A stretch of DNA of 64,000 bases, from positions 1,860,001-1,924,000 of the forward strand of contig NZ_CP035281.1 in assembly GCF_004103735.1 (NCBI RefSeq). Reading direction: 5' to 3'. The notes under the pieces were generated by a model. It saw only the letters and a list, made by a program, of their open reading frames with translations, made no database searches and was not told the origin of the DNA. Below are positions 16,919 through 23,559 of this stretch, piece after piece. This stretch comes from Aminipila luticellarii. Its GTDB lineage: Bacteria > Bacillota > Clostridia > Peptostreptococcales > Anaerovoracaceae. The position numbers were made by a program, and so were the translations under genes. How positions within the stretch are numbered: position 1 is the first letter of the stretch; each line of letters opens with the position of its first letter.

Positions 16919-17060
16919 AAGTCCATAAATGCCGGGCTTGCCTCTTTGTTTATATATATACTGTATAAAATTATCTGCGAACTTAGTTTTAACTAAGTTC
17001 TGTGTCAATAAAAGATGGCAGATATTTGCCAGGTCGATATATAACCCAAGGTTTAAATGT

Positions 17061-17462
17061 TCATTGATCAGGTTTTGCAATCTCACCGGGTATATTACTG
17101 CTCTGAATAAATTTGACCTCCACCCCATTAATTTTTACGTAAAAGCCACTCTCTCTTGGAAACTTCTTGTAACATAAAAGCTTCTCATTTTTAAATATAG
17201 AACTATTCAATATATAAACACCATCCGACACTTTGGAAAAAGTCCCATAATCTGCTGCTTGTTCATTTCCTTGATAGTATGTAAATTTGTCAGAACCATT
17301 CATAATGTCAAAGGATATAAAGTCAAAAGGCATTAGTTTACATACATATATTCCTCCTAAAGTGTAATTACGAGTATATTCATTGGCAATTCCCGCAACT
17401 ATTACTATTAACAAGATTGCAATTAAAGAAACGATGAATAGCCTTTTCAATTTTGAAACCAT
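17061..17462 (-). CDS. Small hypothetical protein with one N-terminal membrane helix
   Basis: 133 residues from ATG 17462, which has AGGAGGG five bases upstream; an upstream in-frame ATG at 17492 has no such site. Residues 1-6 are basic (MVSKLKR) and 8-26 form a membrane anchor (FIVSLIAILLIVIVAGIA) without a lipobox. The remaining 105 residues would be extracellular and look beta-rich, with GGIYVCKLMPFDF, YYQGNEQAADYG and YVKINGVEVKFI. I do not recognise a family. It is the downstream gene after leader copy B and ends in its own terminator, so it may be an independent unit. Confidence 0.65.
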   Translation of the reverse strand: MVSKLKRLFIVSLIAILLIVIVAGIANEYTRNYTLGGIYVCKLMPFDFISFDIMNGSDKFTYYQGNEQAADYGTFSKVSDGVYILNSSIFKNEKLLCYKKFPRESGFYVKINGVEVKFIQSSNIPGEIAKPDQ

Positions 17463-17526
17463 AAATACCCTCCTACAAAGGTCCCTTAACACTTGGAATT
17501 AGTATGAAAAGTCTTCATTTGCATCT

Positions 17527-17620
17527 CACCTTAGACATATATTCTCCCTTTTTCGTATATTACAATTTCTTATGTTTAAATTATACTATAAGCGTACCTT
17601 AAATAAAAATATTTTTATTT
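17527..17620 (-). repeat. Promoter/leader repeat, copy B (with a truncated gene start)
   Basis: It matches copy C closely from CACCTTAGACATATAT through the ATAGTATAATTTAA block. On the minus strand it even contains the first codons of the gene at 18613 (ATG TCT AAG GTG), followed after three more codons by TGA. The TATAAT is kept (17585-17580) but no good -35 is seen at 16-17 bp. It is probably a duplicated fragment that now serves, or once served, as the leader of the 17462 gene. Confidence 0.65.
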
Positions 17621-17631
17621 ATATTTCAATT

Positions 17632-17660
17632 TGTCCTACTGCCCCCGAACTGTCCCCAAT
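17632..17660. repeat. GGGGACAG-type repeat, left
   Basis: On the minus strand, right after the stop codon of the 76-residue gene, the sequence runs AATTGGGGACAGTTCGGGGG and then CAGTAGGAC. The same GGGGACAGT pattern recurs at 19424-19467. Short GGGGACAG repeats of this kind are often seen near REP-associated (Y1) transposase genes; no transposase is present here. Confidence 0.5.
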
Positions 17661-17890
17661 TAATATTCCGCTTGTACTATTTGTCCATTACTTAATTCTT
17701 CTTTAAACATATCATAGATATAAGCTGATCCTTGCAAATAAAGTCCCGTTTCTTCATCTGTAAGCTTTCCATATATCTCAGAGGTGTAAACTTTATGCAT
17801 AGCCTCATCCATGCTCAAATCATAATCTTCAATCAAAAAAGCAACTATATCCTGTGTGATATATTCCATCAATTGTTCTTTTTTATTCAT
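17660..17890 (-). CDS. Small acidic protein of the ART-toxin module (possible antitoxin)
   Basis: 76 residues, acidic and helical: TQDIVAFLIEDYDLSMDEAM followed by YSSEIYG-like segments and GLYLQGSAYIYDMFKEEL. Proteins of this type are commonly found next to DUF3990 genes; I know of no demonstrated function. Its start overlaps the end of the DUF3990 gene by 8 nt, which implies coupled translation. The small size, acidity and coupling make it a candidate antitoxin or accessory factor. Confidence 0.75.
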   Translation of the reverse strand: MNKKEQLMEYITQDIVAFLIEDYDLSMDEAMHKVYTSEIYGKLTDEETGLYLQGSAYIYDMFKEELSNGQIVQAEY

Positions 17891-18392
17891 ATTGAATCCC
17901 TACCTTCTTAAGGTATTTAATTGCCTTTTTAGTATGGAAAGAATACTGATTGGTTAATTGCTTAAACTCCATTTCTTTTACTAAAATATCTATTGTAATC
18001 ATATCATTAGAGAACTGGCGAAATAGCAATGCCAAATCGTCATCAGCAATAGGGCCTGCCACCAAATCATATTTTTTATCATGGTTGCATTCTGAGCTTG
18101 TAATATCCTTAAATTCTCTACTGCGATTATTCATTACAAATAAGGCCCATTCTTTATTTGGTTTTTCAAATACCCTACTCCTAACATTAGATTTTGTTAA
18201 AGCTGCATCATTAAAATCATATTCTATTATACAGGGGCTTCCACCATAAATACGAGCCACTCGGACTGCCATTTTAGCAGCTTGCTCTTTTATAGTTGTA
18301 AGATAAAATCCCTGTCCAAAATCTTTATAAGGCCTACATTTTGTAAAGTCAATATCTATAATTTCCATATTTGAGCCATGATATAATTTCAA
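17883..18392 (-). CDS. DUF3990 protein, predicted ADP-ribosyltransferase toxin
   Basis: 169 residues. The N-terminus MKLYHGSNMEI gives the conserved YHG at residues 4-6, and DFGQGFYLTTIKEQA around residues 24-38 supplies the aromatic-rich second motif of the diphtheria-toxin/PARP-like ADP-ribosyltransferase fold (H-Y-x clade). DLVAGPIADDD near residue 110 is also conserved in the family. Such proteins are predicted to modify a cellular target with NAD. The gene overlaps the upstream DUF3791 gene by 4 nt (ATGA) and the downstream small gene by 8 nt, so the three form one tightly coupled module resembling toxin-antitoxin loci. Confidence 0.8.
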   Translation of the reverse strand: MKLYHGSNMEIIDIDFTKCRPYKDFGQGFYLTTIKEQAAKMAVRVARIYGGSPCIIEYDFNDAALTKSNVRSRVFEKPNKEWALFVMNNRSREFKDITSSECNHDKKYDLVAGPIADDDLALLFRQFSNDMITIDILVKEMEFKQLTNQYSFHTKKAIKYLKKVGIQYE

Positions 18393-18613
18393 TGCAAATC
18401 CCCCCCATTATTTCTGCAAATTATCTCTAAATCATCCAGTGCATCATCTAATGAAAGTGTATGTTCAATATCATAGTTCTCCTGTAAAAACGAAATCCCC
18501 TTATGTGTATATAAATACAAAAATGCTTCTCGGGGGTGCATGCTCTTTTTTCGTGCAAATTCATTTACACATGCCACAATATAATTTATCTGGTTCTTTA
18601 ACACCTTAGACAT
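18389..18613 (-). CDS. DUF3791 small protein (predicted antitoxin partner)
   Basis: 74 residues, helical: QINYIVACVNEFARKKSMHP, then REAFLYLYTHKGISFLQENY and a C-terminal HTLSLDDALDDLEIICRN. This matches DUF3791, a family usually encoded next to DUF3990 proteins. AGGATAT lies just before the ATG. It is the first gene of the three-gene module and is transcribed from leader copy C. A neutralising or regulatory role is inferred from gene order. Confidence 0.78.
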   Translation of the reverse strand: MSKVLKNQINYIVACVNEFARKKSMHPREAFLYLYTHKGISFLQENYDIEHTLSLDDALDDLEIICRNNGGDLH

Positions 18614-18710
18614 ATATCCTCCCCCTTTTCGTATATTACAATTCCTTATTTTTAAATTATACTATAAACACACTTAGATTCAAACCCCTGCCTCAAAATA
18701 TTTTTATTTG
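18602..18710 (-). repeat. Promoter/leader repeat, copy C (before the ART-toxin module)
   Basis: On the minus strand TTGAAT (18683-18678), 16 bp, TATAAT (18661-18656) form the best of the three promoters. The leader AATTGTAATATACG and GGGGGAGGATAT run into the ATG at 18613. The stretch up to 18950 holds only this repeat and a hairpin at 18856-18881. Confidence 0.7.
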
Positions 18711-18855
18711 CTATGGTTCTATGCATATTATAAAATTTTTATTTCTACAACAAAACTATGCATTTGTCTAAGCAAATTAGGGGATCATGTTTTGTAGACA
18801 ACATTCATTATTATCTCCTCTTCATTTAAAAGTTCAAAGAAAAAAGTTATAAACA

Positions 18856-18881
18856 AAATATCGCCATTTCTGACGATATTT
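18856..18881 (-). terminator. Weak terminator-like hairpin after the frameshifted gene
   Basis: Perfect arms AAATATCG and CGATATTT with a 10-nt loop; on the minus strand the stem is followed by TGTTTATAACTTTTTTC. Position fits the end of the transcript from 19305. Confidence 0.4.
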
Positions 18882-18953
18882 CAATATTCACAGGGTATAT
18901 AAATTTATTTATTCAGTTGTAAAATAAAGCCTTTGGTTTTATTTACAAGGCTT

Positions 18954-19305
18954 TTAACCGGCTTCCTTCGTTATCTCTCCCGTATCTGCCTCATGGTTAT
19001 ATCTTATCTCTCCCCCATATAAATTGGTCACAATGCTTGCAATTATAAAATCTTTTAAGTATAACTCTTTTATATAGTTATAATAACCCTTCATATATTC
19101 TTTTTTCATCTTCTGCGAGCTGAATCTTTCCTTGATCTTGAAATGCATCAAGTGAGTTAGATTTAGGGTCTGCTTCTCTTTTATTGTCCTTATAAAAAGT
19201 CTCTTCAATTGGTTCTTGATTACTAGCATCATCTTGCTTCCGGTCACCATCCTCTTGGTTAGTTAGAACATCTTTAAGAGCCTCATTAGTCTTTTCTTCT
19301 TCCAT
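18954..19305 (-). pseudogene. Hypothetical gene split by a frameshift in an A6 run
   Basis: A frame starts at ATG 19305 with GAGGGTGAGC upstream and encodes a very charged stretch (EEEKTNEALKDVLTNQEDGD and onward). At about 19103 it meets GATGAAAAAAGAATATATG. Removing one A joins it to the overlapping downstream frame, which continues GYYNYIKELYLKDFIIASIV and ends GEITKEAG. The joined product would be about 116 residues with an acidic, disordered N-terminus and a helical C-terminus. I do not recognise a family. This may be a genuine mutation, a sequencing error or a slippery site. Confidence 0.55.
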
Positions 19306-19423
19306 ATGCTCACCCTCTTTTACGTTTATTCTAGAAACATTACTACCACTTTAAATAGTTCTTTTTATCTTAGTCTACAGTCCTTAAAAACAAATTTCAA
19401 CTAATTCTAAAGGCCAATTCTTG

Positions 19424-19467
19424 TACTGTCCCCAAACTGTTCCCAATTCCTATTTCTGTCCCCAAAA
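19424..19467. repeat. GGGGACAG-type repeat, right
   Basis: On the minus strand TTTTGGGGACAGAAATAGG is followed by AATTGGGAACAG and TTTGGGGACAGTAC, giving three degenerate copies of GGG(G/A)ACAG. Together with the copy at 17632-17660 it brackets the toxin module and the frameshifted gene. Confidence 0.5.
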
Positions 19468-19483
19468 TCCAAAAAATAAAAAA

Positions 19484-19508
19484 ACTTGCAACTGTTGAAA
19501 TTGCAAGT
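19484..19508 (-). terminator. Intrinsic terminator of the tRNA operon
   Basis: Arms ACTTGCAA and TTGCAAGT pair perfectly with a 9-nt loop; on the minus strand they are followed by TTTTTTTATTTTTTGG. It lies 9 nt after the CCA end of tRNA-fMet. Confidence 0.8.
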
Positions 19509-19516
19509 AGTTTACA

Positions 19517-19592
19517 TGGTTGCGGGAGTAGGACTTGAACCTACGGCCTCCGGGTTATGAGCCCGACGAGCTACCAACTGCTCTATCCCGCG
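19517..19592 (-). tRNA. tRNA-fMet (CAU), initiator
   Basis: 76 nt including encoded CCA. The anticodon loop is CTCATAA between CGGG and CCCG, giving CAU and the GGG/CCC stem of initiators. The acceptor stem begins CGCGGG and ends CCCGCAACCA, so the first base pair is a C-A mismatch, which identifies the initiator. Confidence 0.95.
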
Positions 19593-19642
19593 ATGTGTAG
19601 ATGTGTAAAGCTTTCACTGTACACTCTTTTTTAATTTTGTGT

Positions 19643-19731
19643 TGGTGCCGGAGACCGGGGTCGAACCGGTACGATCGGTAAGGATCGCAGGATTTTAAGT
19701 CCTGTGCGTCTGCCAATTCCGCCACTCCGGC
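19643..19731 (-). tRNA. tRNA-Leu (UAA)
   Basis: 89 nt including encoded CCA, with a long variable arm. The acceptor stem is GCCGGAG/CTCCGGC, and the anticodon stem-loop CAGGACTTAAAATCCTG gives UAA. Confidence 0.95.
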
Positions 19732-19758
19732 GCACCTTAATCATCAGAAGAAATGTAA

Positions 19759-19833
19759 TGGCTCCAAGGGTGGGGCTCGAACCCACAGCCTATCGGTTAA
19801 CAGCCGAGTGCTCCACCATTGAGCTACCTTGGA
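19759..19833 (-). tRNA. tRNA-Asn (GUU)
   Basis: 75 nt including encoded CCA. The acceptor stem is TCCAAGG/CCTTGGA with discriminator G; the anticodon loop CTGTTAA gives GUU. It is the first gene of the tRNA operon. Confidence 0.95.
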
Positions 19834-19872
19834 ACATTCTTTCTCTATCAGTTCTCGCTGACGACAAGATTA

Positions 19873-19902
19873 ATTATAAGCCAAATCGACTGGGTTTGTC
19901 AA
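19873..19902 (-). promoter_or_regulatory. Promoter of the tRNA operon
   Basis: On the minus strand TTGACA (19902-19897) and TATAAT (19878-19873) are 18 bp apart, 39 bp before tRNA-Asn. Confidence 0.75.
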
Positions 19903-20059
19903 CATCTTTTTTTATCTTTTTCATAAGAGTTGGCAAAGAATTGGAAATGTGTTGAAATTTCGTAATTTTTTCTGCTTATCAAGGATTATAAAATCCTATT
20001 TATGCCGATACTATCTATTCGCAAAGAACTGGATGCAGATTATTCTGCACCTAGCAACC

Positions 20060-21106
20060 TCAATGCTGAGTGATCTGTGACCGGATAAGTTCTATCTTTT
20101 GGAGATATTTCTCTTTATTTTCCTGATCGTCCGTTATTTCATAAATCGCGGCCAGCTCTTCCATCGTATCCACATGGCTCGGCTGAAGAGTAAGTACGGT
20201 CTTGAAGCACTGCTCAGCCTCCTTTAAGTCCCCAACTCTTGAATAAGCTACGCCCAGATAATAAAACAGCGGCCACCACGTCTTAAAGGAACTATCGCGG
20301 TAATGTTGTAATTTAATAATGCCGTCCTCATATCTGCCCGACAAAATATCATTGCAGCCTGCTTCTATCTTTACCGGCCCTTCCAACTGCTGCATCCTTT
20401 CCTTTATTTCGCTTTTTTGTTTTAGATCCATAGTCTTATCCAGGAACTGCTTCCACGTGATATCGGCCTTTATATAAAGCCCCAGATTGGCATAAGCATA
20501 TCCTAAATAATAGTACGCCTCTGCGAACTCCGGCTCCTTTTCTGTAACAAGCTCAAAATAGTCAATGGCTTCTGCCTTTAAATTTCCTATATAGTCTTCA
20601 TCTCCGCCTTCTAAATACATATCCCGGCAAACTCTGGCATAACTGTACATACCATCTAAATAATCCGGTTTCATACGCAGGCAGGCTCTAAAATAAATAC
20701 AGGCTTTATCAAATTCTCCTTTTTCTGCTGCATCTCGGCCCTCTAAAAGAAGTCCTTCCAATACGTCCGCATGGTACAAGCTTACTAAAAAAGTGATATA
20801 ATGCTCCGCATATCTGAACGTTGGATTAATTCCTATGATCCATATCATGTTTTCAGCAATTTCCGTGGTCTTAAGCCCTTCCCCATCTTGAAACTGTTCT
20901 ATACAGGATCTTCTAAGGGGAATAGGTACTCCGGCCATAAACTCCTTTGCCCCCGCTTTATCCAGGAAAGCGTCAGACAGTTCATCAAACACAAAATCCT
21001 TTAAATAGCTTTTTAAATATTTTTCTACACGGTCAGATCTTTTCGTGATATCCGGTTCTGTATCTCCTCTGTTTACAGCCTGCACCTGCTCTATTTTTTT
21101 ACTCAT
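20060..21106 (-). CDS. Tetratricopeptide-repeat protein
   Basis: 348 residues from ATG 21106, with AGGAGAAA upstream; the adjacent GTG 21109 is too close to it. The N-terminal third (VEKYLKSYLKDFVFDELSDAFLDKAG) is not a recognised domain. From about residue 135 onward there are four to five TPR-like helical hairpins, for example GEFDKACIYFRACLRMKPDY, EFAEAYYYLGYAYANLGLY and GDLKEAEQCFKTVLTLQPSH. TPRs mediate protein binding; the partner is unknown. No signal peptide or membrane helix is present. It follows the B12-binding radical SAM gene by 9 nt and probably shares its transcript. Confidence 0.85.
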   Translation of the reverse strand: MSKKIEQVQAVNRGDTEPDITKRSDRVEKYLKSYLKDFVFDELSDAFLDKAGAKEFMAGVPIPLRRSCIEQFQDGEGLKTTEIAENMIWIIGINPTFRYAEHYITFLVSLYHADVLEGLLLEGRDAAEKGEFDKACIYFRACLRMKPDYLDGMYSYARVCRDMYLEGGDEDYIGNLKAEAIDYFELVTEKEPEFAEAYYYLGYAYANLGLYIKADITWKQFLDKTMDLKQKSEIKERMQQLEGPVKIEAGCNDILSGRYEDGIIKLQHYRDSSFKTWWPLFYYLGVAYSRVGDLKEAEQCFKTVLTLQPSHVDTMEELAAIYEITDDQENKEKYLQKIELIRSQITQH

Positions 21107-21115
21107 CACTTTCTC

Positions 21116-22630
21116 CTATATCATGCTCCAGCCTTTTTTATTAAACTTTTTAACCGCTTCCGGATTTAAAGTATCGCTCATATCCTGCATGAGCAGTTTC
21201 TGAATTTCCACCGCGGAGCCCGGAAGGCTTCTGTCTTTCCAGCAGGCATATTCAAAAAAAATACGGTACAGATCTTCTTTTTTGTGAGATCGATTTTGAT
21301 ATCCTTTTAAGTAAAAGAAGTAGGCCAGTTCTTCATAAAAATCAAACGCAGTTATTTGAAATCTGGCTATGGCATATTCCAGAGTCCTGAAAAAACCGCC
21401 TCTGTTGTAATACAAATCCAAGAGGTTCTCCACCATTTTCAGCCTCGTTATCCCTTCTGCGGAAATAAACTGATTGGCTATGACCTCATAGGGAGCCGTA
21501 TCCCGAAAGACATACTCGTATACATTCTTTTCTTCTCGGATTTTCGTACCCTTCAGCAATTTTAAGAAGCCTAATTGAAACTGATCTGCTCCCAGTTGGT
21601 ATACGCCGTTAAACGAATCCATAAAGGATAAATAGTCTTCAAAAGGCAGCCCTGCAATTAGATCCACATGGGTATGTACATTGCCCAGCTCTATTATTTT
21701 TCTTATATTGGTCAGCAGATAATCCGTGTTTTTGTTTCTGTTCACCGCCTCTAAGGTCAATGGATTCAAGCTCTGAATGCCTATTTCCACTTGAAACAGT
21801 CCTTTTCTGGCCTTCCCAAGCAAATATAGGAATTCATCATCTATCAGATCACCGCAGATTTCAAAATGGAAATTTGTAACACCATTATCATTATCAAGAA
21901 TATATTTTACGATCTGATTGCATCTGTCCCGGTCGTAGTTAAAGGTTCTGTCGATAAATTTGACCTGTTTCACATGCTTGAACAGAAAAAAGCCCAGCTC
22001 TTTTTGCACCCGCTCCAGAGGCAGCGGCCTCACATGCTTTTCAATAGATGACAGGCAATAGCTGCATCGGAACGGACATCCGCGAACCGATTCGTAGTAC
22101 ACGATCCGGTCGTCCTTGGGAAGCAGAAAGCTGTATGGAAATGGAACAAGATCAAAGTCCTGTAAATCTGCCGGGGGATTCACGTAAATTTTCCCATCAG
22201 ACCTGTATATCAACCCTTTGATTCTGTCAAAAGAATGATCCCTGCGAAGAAAGGCTTGAACAAATTCTTTAAAGACTTCCTCTCCCTCTCCAACGATGAT
22301 ATAATCCACACATTTATGCTTTCTTAAAAATTCAATTGAATCATAACTTACCTCAGGGCCGCCCATTAAGATTTTTATATCCGGGCTGGCCTTTTTTATG
22401 TTCTCAGCCAAACGTACCGTTCTTGTAATATTCCAAATATAGCAGGAAAAACATATTGCACTATAATCTCCTCTGATCATCTCCGTATATATATAATCGT
22501 CATCGTTGTTGATGGTAAATTCTCTTATATCCATGGATCGTCTATTTTCAACAGCAGACATATACAAATACTTTAGAGCCAGATTTGAATGAATGTATTT
22601 AGCATTTAATGTTGTCAGTAATATTTTCAT
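21116..22630 (-). CDS. B12-binding radical SAM protein (DUF4080 type)
   Basis: 504 residues. Residues 1-130 form a cobalamin-binding-like Rossmann domain (ILLTTLNAKYIHSNLALKYL, ILMGGPEVSYDS, YIIVGEGEEVFKEF). The radical SAM cluster motif is CPFRCSYC with C185, C189 and C192. EICGDLIDDEFL, FQVEIGIQSLNPLTLEAVNR and HVDLIAGLPFED are typical of the barrel. The last 200 residues match the DUF4080 layout. These enzymes are thought to use B12 with a radical SAM centre, often for methyl transfer, but the target of this group is unknown. Confidence 0.88.
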   Translation of the reverse strand: MKILLTTLNAKYIHSNLALKYLYMSAVENRRSMDIREFTINNDDDYIYTEMIRGDYSAICFSCYIWNITRTVRLAENIKKASPDIKILMGGPEVSYDSIEFLRKHKCVDYIIVGEGEEVFKEFVQAFLRRDHSFDRIKGLIYRSDGKIYVNPPADLQDFDLVPFPYSFLLPKDDRIVYYESVRGCPFRCSYCLSSIEKHVRPLPLERVQKELGFFLFKHVKQVKFIDRTFNYDRDRCNQIVKYILDNDNGVTNFHFEICGDLIDDEFLYLLGKARKGLFQVEIGIQSLNPLTLEAVNRNKNTDYLLTNIRKIIELGNVHTHVDLIAGLPFEDYLSFMDSFNGVYQLGADQFQLGFLKLLKGTKIREEKNVYEYVFRDTAPYEVIANQFISAEGITRLKMVENLLDLYYNRGGFFRTLEYAIARFQITAFDFYEELAYFFYLKGYQNRSHKKEDLYRIFFEYACWKDRSLPGSAVEIQKLLMQDMSDTLNPEAVKKFNKKGWSMI

Positions 22631-22661
22631 ACAAGGTTTCCCCTACTCATCATAATCTATT

Positions 22662-23534
22662 TTATAGCGCTCTGAACCGTTCATCTTTGATCAGATTCGT
22701 GTTTTCCATAGCCCTTTTCAGCTGATTCATCATCTTTTCCTTATCCTGAGGTAAATCGCCCTTTAGGGAAACGTAATTGGACGCGTGATTGCTCCTGAAC
22801 ACACACTTTTTGGTTACGTGAATGTTTTTCAGCATCAATGCCGTTTCCCCCAGCACCTCTTCCGCAGTCAGCACCTTGAAGCGGCCCTCCCGAATATCTT
22901 TATAGATCGGGGCTGCCGGTTCTACCATTAAAGTCAGCAATCCCACGTAGGACGGTTCCATTTCTGAAATCATACTGGCTGTTTCCAGTGCATGCTCCTC
23001 CATATCATCCGGCCCTGCCAGCCCGGAAATAAAGGTTACGGAGGCTTTAATACCAGCTTTTTGGATCTTTTTCACCGCTTCAATGATCTGCTCTCTGGTA
23101 ACGCCCTTGTTGACGGCATCCAGCACCTTCTGACTGCCTGATTCCGCACCGATGTAGATAATCCCCAGTCCATTTTCGCGGAGCTGTACCAATTCATCGG
23201 GGGTCTTTACAAGGACATCCTGCGGCGTGCCGTATGCTCCCACTCTTTTACATTCCGGAAACATCTTTCGGATATGCTCCAGAATCACCATCAATTTATT
23301 ATTCGACAGGCAGAGAGCATCTCCGTCTGCCAGAAAGATCTTTTCGACATGCTTGTAATATGTTCTGGCCATATCCAGATCTTCCAAAACTTCCCGCACA
23401 TCCCGAACCCTAAACTCTTTATCCTTAAACATGCTGCAAAATGTACATGTATTGTGCGTGCAGCCGATTGTGACCTGAACAATCAGGCTGTACGCTTCAC
23501 TAGGGGGCCTGAATATATTTCCTTCGTAACGCAT
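22662..23534 (-). CDS. Radical SAM protein of a conserved Firmicutes family
   Basis: 290 residues. The cluster motif is CTHNTCTFC, a C-x4-C-x2-C spacing typical of this group instead of the common C-x3-C-x2-C. It is preceded by RPPSEAYSLIVQVTIG, a family hallmark. IFLADGDALCL, GIIYIGAESGSQKVLDAVNK and SVTFISGLAGPDD belong to the SAM barrel. There is no separate B12 or TRAM domain. The reaction is unknown. A GGAGG lies 6 nt before the ATG. It lies 31 nt upstream of the other radical SAM gene in the same direction. Confidence 0.88.
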   Translation of the reverse strand: MRYEGNIFRPPSEAYSLIVQVTIGCTHNTCTFCSMFKDKEFRVRDVREVLEDLDMARTYYKHVEKIFLADGDALCLSNNKLMVILEHIRKMFPECKRVGAYGTPQDVLVKTPDELVQLRENGLGIIYIGAESGSQKVLDAVNKGVTREQIIEAVKKIQKAGIKASVTFISGLAGPDDMEEHALETASMISEMEPSYVGLLTLMVEPAAPIYKDIREGRFKVLTAEEVLGETALMLKNIHVTKKCVFRSNHASNYVSLKGDLPQDKEKMMNQLKRAMENTNLIKDERFRAL

Positions 23535-23559
23535 AAAAACCTCCTCGTTTCAAAGCGTA

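Noticed and set aside
17500-19470. CRISPR array
   Set aside because: The repeats here are three dispersed promoter copies and short GGGGACAG motifs, not evenly spaced direct repeats with spacers; no cas genes are present.
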